The notes below the pieces were generated by a model. That model was not told the DNA's origin. It did no database searches and saw only the letters and a list, made by a program, of their open reading frames with translations. From positions 1 through 64,000 of the forward strand of contig JAKTTS010000012.1 in assembly GCA_030560485.1 (NCBI GenBank): a stretch of DNA of 64,000 nucleotides, written 5' to 3'. Positions 18,738-28,260 of the stretch are shown in pieces. Every line of letters starts with the position of its first letter. Within the stretch, counting starts at the first letter, position 1. The translations under genes and the position numbers were made by a program. Origin of the DNA: Ascoidea tarda (nom. inval.). Taxonomy: Eukaryota; Ascomycota; Saccharomycetes; Ascoideales; Ascoideaceae.

Positions 18738-19436
18738 TTTCGGAAAAACAATTTAATTAGAGCCAGAGTTAATAAATGAGTATATCTTACTACTGTTTCC
18801 GTAGAGTTTCCACCAAGTTACCACAATCAATAGAAAATACGCAATCGACAGAAAATACACAATCGAGCAAAAGTTGAAATGTGGTATATTAATGACAAAT
18901 TGATAATACATAACCAAATGCAACACTTGAAAAGTGAACAAGTATATAATAAAATGAGTGTTAGTTAAACTTAAAAGAGAAAATCATATTGAATAGAAAT
19001 AGTAAAATCTGTCCAAACTATATCAGAAGTTAAAATTATAAGTAAAGAATCAAAAGAAAAAACAACATAAAAAAGATTCAAAACCAACTCTTATCATTAA
19101 ATATGCAAAAAACATTATGGTATAAAATAGGAGTGTATAATATGTAATATATGATGTGTAAAATATAAAACATAAAGTAGTATATAGTATAAAGGAAACA
19201 GAAGGGGAAGGAAAGTAGTAATGTTTTATAATATAAAAAGCTATTAATTAATAATTAGTTAGTCAGGGATATCGATTGAAAGTGATAAACATCAACAAAG
19301 CCTAACAATTAAAAAAATCAAAATTAAAAAATTAAAAACAAAACCAAAAATAAAGGTAATGACAAAAACATTTTCAGAATAGAAAAAATTTCCTTTTTAA
19401 AATAAATAAAGATATAATTGAGATTATAATTAAAAA
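18738..19436. other. Convergent intergenic region, YIP3 / STE23-like B
   Basis: About 700 bp, strongly A-rich on the plus strand, with irregular TATAAAATATAA-like simple sequence around 19120-19250. I see no gene. It probably holds the 3' ends of both flanking genes. Confidence 0.5.
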
Positions 19437-22400
19437 CTAAGGAATTTTTTTTAAAGGACTCACTGGAGATGATGTTTTACTCATCAAAAACTCTGATTGA
19501 GCTGCAAATTTAGATTTAATCTCTTTGCATTTAGTAATTAAATTTTGATCAATTTGATCTTTATTTTGGTTATGAGTTCTAATGATCTCTTCATTAGTGG
19601 TTTTCAAATAAATAATCAACCTAGTTGAAGTATTTTCATCAAGAAAATATTTTTTAAAAAAATTAACCAAATCCTCTTTAGTAATTTCATCAACTAATTT
19701 GAATTTTTTTTCAATAAGATTAAAATTGTAGAATTTGGTATAGATCTTATTCAAATAATATGAAAATTCATCCCGCATATTTTTAAACAAAAGAATATTT
19801 CTATATTCAGTCTTTAGTGATTGAACTTTTAATTTGAATTGTTCATCAGTCAAGTTTAAGATAATTTCCTTTAATTTCTCAGTTAAAAATGAATTGATTC
19901 TTGTCTCAAGATAACTTGATTCTTTATCTGATTGAATAATAAATCTGTACCCAACATAGTTTCTAATACGGCGGATTAATGAAAAGACAACATAGCCCAA
20001 TTGCTCTTTTGTTCGCAATTGATCAAACGTAGGCTCTGGAAAAATTTCATGCAATAATGCAATTAAAACAAGTTTCTTTCTTGGTGAAAAATCATCACCA
20101 AGAGAATAATCATCATCAGTGGGATGTTGAAGATCATGAACCATGTCACAAGCATCACCGATTTGAAAATTGTATTCAATACATGAATTCACATCAGATT
20201 TATCGATCAAGTCAATATTATATCTATAGTGGGAACCCTCAGGCAATAAATAATTTCTCGGATAATTTAATTGATTAGGGGTAAATGTTTTCCAATTGAT
20301 TTTATTGAAAAACTGTTCATTGATTGTATTTTCAACGGTTTTAACGTTATCAATGGTGAAATTACCATGAATGTAAACTTCCAAGTAACATTGAGTGAAT
20401 AAACCAGAAAGAAAATGTTGGAATTTATCAAAGGTCAAATAATTTTTTTGTTTAATTTTGTCATTCCTATCAAAGTTGACGTTATTAGCGCCTTTAATAT
20501 CTCCATTGGTAATAGCACTTTCTTTAGAATTTTCATGGTTTTCAAAAAAAACTAATTTTTCATTAATGGTCCAATCATTTTCACAAAGTAAATTTGATGA
20601 ATAATTGCCAATTTGATAATATGGAGAATTCAACTGTGAATTTTTCAACTCCTTAATAATATCATCTTTAATAAACTCGAAATTTGATTGATTGTTGACT
20701 GAAGAGTTATTTTGAAAACCAATTAGATTTTCAAATAAAATTTCCAATAATCTATCAAATCTGTCATTAAAGCCAGAAATTTGCAAGAGCAACCCATTTG
20801 ATAGAACATTCAATTCGATGTTAATGCTGATTAATTCTCCAAAATAAGAGATATCATTTAATTCAAACTTCAATAATTTTTTCAAAAACTGGGAATAAAT
20901 TTGATTTACTGGAGAATCATTTAAATGAGGGATTTGAAAATTAATTGAAATAAAACCCTTTGGTTGATTAAAAAGCTTATCATCTTTGAACCAAATTCTT
21001 ATATAGTCATTATTTTTATACAAAATTGGGTCTTCTAATTTCGAGTTATTTAATTTGTCAGTAGCTAAAGTGGTTTCAACTGATAAAAGAGGAGAAGTAT
21101 CCAGGTTACCATTGGTAATGGATATGTTATTAGGTTCGTTAATATTATTATAACAGGAGAGGTCACTATTAACATAATTCTCATCACTGTCAGTATTTGC
21201 AGGAGGAAATGAGGAAGGAAGAGAAGAATCATGATTATTATTGTTGTCAGAAATTAAATTAAAATGAGCAGGAATTAAAGGATTTTCAACAGGTAAATGG
21301 AAATTTTCATTCAATTGGCAATTATATAAATCATTTAAGAGAGATGGGTTGATATCATGAATGGAATAATTTGATTTGTAATAGGGTTCAACTAAGGGAA
21401 CATCAATTTTTTCGTCAAATTGGTAATTTGATAAAAAAATCAATATATTATCTGGAACTAAATAGTCATTTAAAAGTTTTGAAATCAATTCAAAATTATA
21501 GGTTTTAACAAATGGAAAGTGGTAGTTTAATAGATTTTTTGAATTAAAATATTTCAAAGATTGTAAAGAAGTGGCTAGACTTGAGACGGTTTTAAAATTT
21601 GAGTTTAATTTTTCTTTGAATTTAAAATTGAATTGAGAAATTTGAGATAATTCATCAAATTTTTCAAAAATTTGATCATTGGATAAAGATTTTAAATATT
21701 TTAAGTATTGGAAGATATATAGGATAAGTTTTTGATAATTTTCAAAACCTGAATCAGTTAAGGAAATGTTGATTAAAAAGAGCAAGTTATTATTTGAAAT
21801 GAAATCTGTTGAGGTAGTTAGAGCTAAAATGTATTTTTTAATAAATTTCAAGTAATAGAATAAGGAGCCTTTCGTTTCATGACCAATTAAGTTTGAGATG
21901 AGCAAGATTGGATTATATTTATAGAAATCGTGATAAGATATAGGCAAATGAAATTTTAATTGCAATGATTTATTTTTCAAGACGGGTTTAAACTTGATCA
22001 ATTTCAAGTGGTTTAGATCCGATTTGATTGATATGCTGTTGTAAAAAAAAATGGTTGAATCTTTGGTTAAGTTTTTATTTTGAATTTGATTAAAAAAGTT
22101 GACAATTTTATATTTCAAACTTTTACCATCATTTGCATCATGTTCAGCGTCATTTAAACTCTCATTAAAGTTTAGATTTGATAAGATGGTCAACTTCATT
22201 ATGTCACTTGAATAGTGCGAGTCATACCACTTGATTAGTTCATTTCTGATGTTGATATTCTTTGATTCTGGATGGTATTTAAGGGTGTCTAGATTACCAG
22301 TAGAAAACTGGCAAAAAGGATGAGATGGATTGATGATTTTCTTGTAGACCTGGTAGTATCTCCAGTTATCGTCGTTTAAGTTCTTGTTGTTTTCATTGTT

Positions 22401-22838
22401 AATGGCGATGATTTCTCTGTCTTGGCAGCTTTGGAGAAAAAGAGGATCTATGAAAAACCTGCTGAATCTCAATAGGGCCTCGATGAGATGGTTTGAGTCT
22501 ATCTCGAAATAATAGTTGGTGTGGTAGTTTGCCGTAAAGGCGTTGGAAAAGCCGGAGTGGTTGGAGAGGAACTTCTGGTAGTCGTTTTCGTCTGGATAAT
22601 TTGCTGTTCCCATAAACAACAAGTGCTCGCAGAAATGGGCTAGGCCATTGAGATCCGGAGGATCGTTGAAAGAACCGACATTGACATCCAACGAGGCAGC
22701 GCTTTTGTAGGACAGAGGATCGTGGATAAACAAAACCTGGAGCTTGTTGGGGAGCTCAATCAAATCGTAGGACCTGTCGTCGTTCAAGGGAGTTTCAAAG
22801 GCTGTGGATATCGTCTTGAAGGCAGGATCAGAAGACAT
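19437..22838 (-). CDS. STE23: Insulysin-type M16 zinc metalloprotease, STE23/AXL1 family (copy B)
   Basis: An 1133-residue paralogue of the protease at 4.2-7.4 kb. The zinc site is intact (HFCEH with H68, E71, H72, and E149 in INNENNKN), and the stretches GLAHFCEHLLFMGT and RFSRFFIDPLF are shared with copy A. The C-terminal LRTKEQLGYVVF segment is present. Unlike copy A it has a Ser/Asn-rich insertion at about residues 545-610 (HDSSLPSSFPPANTDSDENY and following), which accounts for much of the extra length. As a member of the Ste23/Axl1/insulysin family it should degrade or trim short peptides, in S. cerevisiae a-factor precursor among them. The start at 22838 gives the usual short N-terminus. 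The gene is divergent from YRA1. Both copies look functional, so the pair may have divided roles as STE23 and AXL1 have, but neither resembles Axl1 closely. Confidence 0.93.
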   Translation of the reverse strand: MSSDPAFKTISTAFETPLNDDRSYDLIELPNKLQVLFIHDPLSYKSAASLDVNVGSFNDPPDLNGLAHFCEHLLFMGTANYPDENDYQKFLSNHSGFSNAFTANYHTNYYFEIDSNHLIEALLRFSRFFIDPLFLQSCQDREIIAINNENNKNLNDDNWRYYQVYKKIINPSHPFCQFSTGNLDTLKYHPESKNINIRNELIKWYDSHYSSDIMKLTILSNLNFNESLNDAEHDANDGKSLKYKIVNFFNQIQNKNLTKDSTIFFYNSISIKSDLNHLKLIKFKPVLKNKSLQLKFHLPISYHDFYKYNPILLISNLIGHETKGSLFYYLKFIKKYILALTTSTDFISNNNLLFLINISLTDSGFENYQKLILYIFQYLKYLKSLSNDQIFEKFDELSQISQFNFKFKEKLNSNFKTVSSLATSLQSLKYFNSKNLLNYHFPFVKTYNFELISKLLNDYLVPDNILIFLSNYQFDEKIDVPLVEPYYKSNYSIHDINPSLLNDLYNCQLNENFHLPVENPLIPAHFNLISDNNNNHDSSLPSSFPPANTDSDENYVNSDLSCYNNINEPNNISITNGNLDTSPLLSVETTLATDKLNNSKLEDPILYKNNDYIRIWFKDDKLFNQPKGFISINFQIPHLNDSPVNQIYSQFLKKLLKFELNDISYFGELISINIELNVLSNGLLLQISGFNDRFDRLLEILFENLIGFQNNSSVNNQSNFEFIKDDIIKELKNSQLNSPYYQIGNYSSNLLCENDWTINEKLVFFENHENSKESAITNGDIKGANNVNFDRNDKIKQKNYLTFDKFQHFLSGLFTQCYLEVYIHGNFTIDNVKTVENTINEQFFNKINWKTFTPNQLNYPRNYLLPEGSHYRYNIDLIDKSDVNSCIEYNFQIGDACDMVHDLQHPTDDDYSLGDDFSPRKKLVLIALLHEIFPEPTFDQLRTKEQLGYVVFSLIRRIRNYVGYRFIIQSDKESSYLETRINSFLTEKLKEIILNLTDEQFKLKVQSLKTEYRNILLFKNMRDEFSYYLNKIYTKFYNFNLIEKKFKLVDEITKEDLVNFFKKYFLDENTSTRLIIYLKTTNEEIIRTHNQNKDQIDQNLITKCKEIKSKFAAQSEFLMSKTSSPVSPLKKIP

Positions 22839-23308
22839 AGTATAGCGAGCAGTGTATGGTGGTTCTGGCGTTTAAACGTCCTCAGAAAATGGTTGCAAGC
22901 AAAAGAGAAAGTTTGGAAAAAGAGGAAACATTAAAGTTTTTATACTGAAAAATGTGAATCATCGCTGAAATTTGGTGGCGATTAAACACTGAGCTTTACG
23001 CTGGAGCTTAGCGCTGAGCGGGTTAACCCTGTAGCGCGTGACCTCTGCGCGCACGGTGCGCGAGATTGGTGCTATTTTTAACCTCTTTTCCGGCTCCCTG
23101 TGCGGTTCGCGCAGGAATTACCCTGCTCGGCGCTTAAGAAAACCACCTTTCGTGAGCGCGGTGAGATAAATATCCTTTCTTTTTCTCTTTTTTTTTCTGT
23201 TTTCATTCCTTCCAACTCTTTCTGATTATAACCACTGTTCAACTCCAAGAACAAAGACTTTGCAACCTATCTCTGGCTCACAGTTTATCATCCCATCCTC
23301 TACACACA
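22839..23308. promoter_or_regulatory. Divergent promoter with a CpG-rich core, STE23-like B / YRA1
   Basis: 470 bp between divergent starts. A GC-rich core at about 23005-23165 is full of GCGC and CGCG (GTAGCGCGTGACC, CTGCGCGCACGGTGCGCGAG) in an otherwise AT-rich genome. No known site is assigned with confidence. Similar islands occur upstream of ATG32 and RIM101. Confidence 0.4.
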
Positions 23309-24911
23309 ATGGCTAGCGCAATGGACAGATCCCTTGACGATATCATCGCTTCCAAACCAAGAAAGTCTTTCAACAGAAAGTTTGTTCCCAAAAAGAGTTC
23401 TGGAAGCAGAATCACCAAAGCAAACCATGCTTCCTCTTCCAAACTGAAGATTTCCTTCAATACTCCAAAGAAAGTGGCCCCCGTTAGTCTTCAAAACAGT
23501 TTATCCACTCTAGACGCCTCTTACGCGACAAAATGTGTTGTCTACGGATTAGTATGTTCAATTTTCACTTTTCATTCTCTAGGGTTTGCTTGTTGTTTTT
23601 CATCCCAATCAACGGATTACTAACTATCTTTTCTCTTTCCACATATCAATAGCCCAAAGATATCAAACAAGACTCGATTAAGGTACGTTAAATTATGTTT
23701 TTTTCACTTTGTTTTCTAAAGTGTCTTTTTCTGTATTATCTATTTTTTTAGAACTATGATTTATTTTGAAATTTTGTTGGTTATCAATTAAAAGTCTAGG
23801 AAATTGATTATTAGTTAATCAATTTGCCTGTTAATTGTTAGAATATCGAGGATTCTCCTTGTATTTGCTTAAAGAGACCTGGAATCTTGATTCAAGTTAC
23901 TCAAAGAAAAAATAATGAAATTTAAAGAAAAAAAAATGCCACTTCTTTTAAAAATCCTTTTATGCTTTTTTTTGTTCTTTTAAATGTTCATATTTTGTTC
24001 TTTCACTTGAATATTAATTTTCTCTTATAACTTATATTTATGGTTGTTTTTTTTTTATTATTTTTTTTCGGTTTATTTTTTTGTGTCTTTTTTGCTTTGG
24101 TTTACTTAATTGTCAATGTTTCAAGTAAATCTCAGTGAATTTCTCAAAAAAAAAACAATAAAAAAAAAATATCTTAACAGAATTTTTATTTTTTTTTAAA
24201 ATTCTTTATAGACTGACTGATTTAGCCATTGAAATTTTTATAAGAAAGTTCAATGATTTTTGATAGATGAGAAAAGAAAAACAAAAACAATTATAAGCAA
24301 TTATAAACAGTTATAAATAATTTTAAATAAAAAAAATCTTAGTGTATTGTTTATAATTTCTTTTCATATATTGATTTCCGTTTGTTTTATATCCTTGAAC
24401 ATGTTTGCTAATACGTTTCTTTTTTCTTAATTTTTTTTCCCTTAATCTCAATTTATTATAGGAATTCTTCCAATCTCAAATCGGTGCTGTTCAAACTGTT
24501 GCTCTAAGTTACAATGAAAAGGGTCAATCAAAAGGTATTGCAACCATTATTTTCAAAAACTCTTCCTCCGCTCAAAAAGCTGTCGAAAAATACAATGGTG
24601 CTCCCTTGGATAATGGTGCTTCCAAATTAAAAATAGAATTGATTTTAGATCCTTCAAAGAAACCTTTATCTGCTAGAATTCAACCAAATGCTCCTACTAA
24701 ACCTGCCTCAAATCTTAACAAGAAAAATGCCCCATTAAAAAGTAAAAATTCAAATTCAAACTATAATGGGAACAACAACAACAACAATAATAATAATAAT
24801 AACAATAACAATAAATTAAAATCAAAGGGCAAGCCAAGAACTAAAAAACCAAAAAAAACTCTTGAAGATTTAGATCAAGAAATGACTGATTATTTTTCCA
24901 AAAAAGATTAA
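23309..24911 (+). CDS. YRA1: Yra1, RRM-type mRNA export adaptor (two introns, 30-nt microexon)
   Basis: Exons 23309-23551, 23653-23682 and 24462-24911 give 240 residues (S. cerevisiae 226). Parts in order: the N-terminal box MDRSLDDII (residues 5-13; yeast LDKSLDEII); a basic linker; the RRM, whose first strand and loop read TKCVVYGL, with the middle exon PKDIKQDSIK and then EFFQSQIGAV; a basic Asn-rich linker; and the C-terminal box TLEDLDQEMTDYFSKKD, a REF family hallmark that binds Sub2. Intron 1 (101 nt) has GTATGT, TACTAAC at 23618-23624 and AATAG. Intron 2 has GTACGT and TATAG and lies at exactly the place of the S. cerevisiae YRA1 intron (DAVR/EFF). Yra1 links Sub2/TREX to Mex67 in the nucleus. 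Retention of intron 2 gives a stop three codons on, consistent with the splicing-based autoregulation known in S. cerevisiae. Confidence 0.96.
23683..24461 (+). other. Long conserved-position intron of YRA1 (779 nt)
   Basis: The donor GTACGT is not the optimal GTATGT. No perfect TACTAAC is visible near the 3' end; the best branch candidate is TGCTAAT at 24406-24412, about 50 nt from the AG. S. cerevisiae YRA1 has a 766-nt intron at the same codon with suboptimal splice signals, which Yra1 uses to limit its own expression. Position, size and weak signals all agree here. The interior is AT-rich with no open frame of note. Confidence 0.88.
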
Positions 24912-25764
24912 ATAGTCAAAACAAAAATCTTTACTGATCAATTTCATTGATTAATTATTTTTTTTTCTTTTCTTAGAAAAGCGCAGATAATTAATCTTAA
25001 TATATTTTTAATAATATTGTTGTTATATTATTACTTTTACTGTTTTTCATTTTGTTTTTTCTCTGATTTTAAATCCTATTATTTTTCTCCCTTTTATTTT
25101 TTTTTATTTTATTCACTTTTGTTGTATTTAATTAAAATGGCAAGATCCAATTATAACTCATCTCAACTATTCAAATATTGAAGAAAATCACATCGATCTT
25201 TTCATAATCAAAAAAAAGGGTTAATCTTCTATTAATATATCAAAAGTTTTTTTATGTGTATAATGAATAATATATCATTTTTCCTTCTAATTATCTTTAA
25301 ATATCCATTTTCTCGTTTTTTTTCAACTTTACTAAAAATATATTATATTAATTAAAAGTCATATTTATAAATTCAAAAATAAAATAACGATAAACTATAA
25401 AATCATAAAAAAAATTGAATATATATCTTATTAAGGGCTTAGTTGGTTATAAATGTATGTCTAATGGAGAAAAAAAATAAGGAAATAACAATAATAATAG
25501 TAAATTTGAATTAAAGTTGGAGATCAAATACAATTAGCCAAAATGGTTTAAAAAATAGTTGGATTTTTTAAAAAAAAAAATTCCTAAAAAATTAAAATGC
25601 AAAAAAGAAAGAGATTTAACAAATTGGTAAGAATTGGTAAATTAAAAATAATTGATTTGAATTTTGAACCTTCTAATATGATAGGTACTGATCATAAAGC
25701 ATTTTACCAAATGAAAAGTTGAAAACCAACAAAAAGGAAAACAAACTGATCAAGTTCAATTCAA
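24912..25764. other. Convergent intergenic region, YRA1 / ATG32
   Basis: 853 bp, strongly AT-rich with T-runs and A-runs. I see no gene, RNA or repeat array. Confidence 0.55.
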
Positions 25765-28260
25765 TTAACAGTAAAAAGCAACTTTATAGAAAAAGGTTAA
25801 AATCAAATCTTTTGTTTTATAAATAATATTTTGCGTGCTAACGATAATCAAGGATTTTAAATTATTTAGATCAACATAATAATTTGAAACGAATTGAGTG
25901 TTAAAATAACTATTTGAATTAGAACCTAAATCCGGAGATACAGAAGATGAAGACAACGATGAAGTTGTTGCTAACGATGATGCAAATGTGATTATATGTT
26001 CCAATACTGAATTTTTTTTAGTTGGAAGAATTATTTCTTTATTATTTAAAGATGGAGATGATTTCAAATTATCTTTTAGAGATTGATTGACATCTTTAAT
26101 ATAGTAAATTAATAATAGAAATCCAATAACACCTAAACCAGTTCCGATTTTCAAAGCTAGATCAACCAAATTTTGATCTAAAGATAGAGGGTCTAAATTA
26201 TCAATCAGAGAATTTTTTAAGCTTTTTTTGCTAGTAGATTTTTTCTTGCTATTGACATTATTATTGGAAATAATAATGTTTGGATTTAAAGTGAAATTAG
26301 ATTTGAAAGCATGGAGCTGATTGAGATCATGATTTGAATTCTTATTAGCTGTAAAAGAACTATACGGTTTGAACTTGTTCTTATTTTTGAGTTTATTTCT
26401 TGTATTTTTTGATTTATTTTTACCTCTAGGAACATTCGGATTAGCATTTGAAAATTTGGAATCAGAAAATATCAAAGACTGTGTCCAATCTGATGCCATT
26501 TGTTGGATGAGTTCTCTTTCGTTCTCAACCAAGTCATAATCATCGCCATTACCATTGATATCAACATTAAAGTTTTTGTTATTATTGGCATCACCGTCAT
26601 CTTCATCGTTATCAGACTGGAAATTTAAATTTAGATTTGAATTGTGATTTTTATTAACATAAAATTTATTGTTATTATTATTCATATCTAGTTGGTTATT
26701 AAAAGTTATTAAGATATCATTCAATAAATTTGAGTAATCTTGATTAGTTTTCAAAATTATTGGCAAGGTGTTGATTTTTAGATTAAAATTTTGTAATATA
26801 TTTAGTAAAGTTGTATCATTATATTGAAAATCATTTGAAATGTTATTATAACTATCATTAACATAACCGGTGTTGATTGAATTAATTAGGTAGATGATTG
26901 GTATAATTGGTTTATTATATTTAGCTATAACATTAAATAAATCCTTTGAATATAGGCCATTGAATTTATCAAAGACTAATAAAATTAGATCTATTGAATG
27001 GTTTAAATTTGTAAAATTTAAAGTATAGTCATCATTGCTGATATTGATATTAATGTTGTCATTATTTGTGGATTTGTTATTAGTACTGTCGTTGATTAAA
27101 TTTAATAAATTATTTTGAATATTAATTAAAATTGGTTTCTCACCAACTAAACAAATTTTAATTAGTTTTTTCTTCTTGTGGTTTCTGATAAGAGAGGAGT
27201 TTTGTAGAGATAACTTTGGCATAACGAACGATGATTTTCTCCTTGATTTTGATAAGGAATCCTTTAAAGAGGAAGAGGCTTGTTGAGAGGGATTTAGGTT
27301 ACTGTTATTAGCATTTTGGTTTAAGGTTAGTGAATTCTTTGGGGAATCGTTTGGAGTGTTAGCCGGAGAGTTTTTGGTTAGTGTGGGCAACTGTTTTACT
27401 GTTGAGATACTGTTGTCGTTGGTGTTATTTTCGGAAGTAATATTAAACTTGGATAGTAGTTGTTTTGTGGATAATAAAGGGGGGTTCAAGTTGATATCAA
27501 AGGTCTCAGAGTCATCAGAATCGCTTGAGTTGTTTTGAATGCTGTCGATTGAATTTTTGTGATTTATCGTATTTTTATTAATATATTTATTTATATTGGT
27601 GTTTGTGTTGTTTGCGTTATTAGGATTTGAATTATGATAGATTGGGTTGTGATGGATTGGATTATGATTGATTGGATTATGATTGATTGGATTATGATTG
27701 ATTGGATTATGATTGATTGAATTATTAATACTATGTGTATCCAATTCGTTATCGGATGAAGACAAGATGGAATTTGATTTAGTAGAATCATTATGAATAT
27801 TAAAGATATTTAGATTATTTAGATTATTAATAATATTATTGTTAAAAGTAAAAGTATTTTGATTATTTTGAATACTATTTTGGTTATTATTTTGATTGAT
27901 ATTAATATTATTAAATGATGAATCCATGGATTTCCAGGAAATTAACGAAAATGAGTTTGTTAGTTCCATTGAAGTAGATAAGGGATAGTTACTATTGTTA
28001 TTACTAAAATTTGGTTGGATATTGAATTGATTATCAATTGAAGATGGAAAAACTTGTGGTGATAGAATATCATTGAAGTCGTCATTATATTTGTCATTTA
28101 AAATATCGTTGTCATCGTTTAATTCGTTGATTATTAAATTGTTGTTATCATTATTGATAAATTGAGTAGAGTGAGAAGGAGCAGTGGTCTCAGCATCACC
28201 ATCGTTGCTAATATCGTTATTCGCAGTATCCAAGTGGTTTGGTTGTGGTTGCTTAAACAT
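25765..28260 (-). CDS. ATG32: Probable Atg32, outer-mitochondrial-membrane mitophagy receptor
   Basis: An 831-residue protein, longer than S. cerevisiae Atg32 (529) because of many Asn-rich stretches. Support: a short block SSFVMPKLSLQNSS (about 340-355), matching the Atg32 block LIMPKLSLTQK, is followed by KICLVGEKP (compare RLLILGRTG) and a domain containing DLILLVFDKFNGLYSKDLF and KPIIPIIYL (compare KPVIPI). A basic linker (KSKNTRNKLKNKNKFK) and a single membrane span near residues 695-720 (LGVIGFLLLIYYI) place it as a tail-region-anchored protein. Two candidate Atg8-interacting motifs stand side by side, FSLI (104-107) and WKSM (109-112), where Atg32 has WQAI. Atg32 recruits Atg8 and Atg11 to mitochondria. 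The assignment rests on short matches. There is an INHNP pentapeptide repeat near residue 190. Confidence 0.7.
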   Translation of the reverse strand: MFKQPQPNHLDTANNDISNDGDAETTAPSHSTQFINNDNNNLIINELNDDNDILNDKYNDDFNDILSPQVFPSSIDNQFNIQPNFSNNNSNYPLSTSMELTNSFSLISWKSMDSSFNNININQNNNQNSIQNNQNTFTFNNNIINNLNNLNIFNIHNDSTKSNSILSSSDNELDTHSINNSINHNPINHNPINHNPINHNPIHHNPIYHNSNPNNANNTNTNINKYINKNTINHKNSIDSIQNNSSDSDDSETFDINLNPPLLSTKQLLSKFNITSENNTNDNSISTVKQLPTLTKNSPANTPNDSPKNSLTLNQNANNSNLNPSQQASSSLKDSLSKSRRKSSFVMPKLSLQNSSLIRNHKKKKLIKICLVGEKPILINIQNNLLNLINDSTNNKSTNNDNININISNDDYTLNFTNLNHSIDLILLVFDKFNGLYSKDLFNVIAKYNKPIIPIIYLINSINTGYVNDSYNNISNDFQYNDTTLLNILQNFNLKINTLPIILKTNQDYSNLLNDILITFNNQLDMNNNNNKFYVNKNHNSNLNLNFQSDNDEDDGDANNNKNFNVDINGNGDDYDLVENERELIQQMASDWTQSLIFSDSKFSNANPNVPRGKNKSKNTRNKLKNKNKFKPYSSFTANKNSNHDLNQLHAFKSNFTLNPNIIISNNNVNSKKKSTSKKSLKNSLIDNLDPLSLDQNLVDLALKIGTGLGVIGFLLLIYYIKDVNQSLKDNLKSSPSLNNKEIILPTKKNSVLEHIITFASSLATTSSLSSSSVSPDLGSNSNSYFNTQFVSNYYVDLNNLKSLIIVSTQNIIYKTKDLILTFFYKVAFYC
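27640..27722 (-). repeat. 15-bp tandem repeat inside ATG32 (INHNP repeats)
   Basis: About five to six copies of a 15-bp unit (ATTATGATTGATTGG on the plus strand) encode INHNP repeats, with IHHNP and IYHNS variants at one end. Such coding minisatellites often vary in copy number between strains. Confidence 0.85.
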
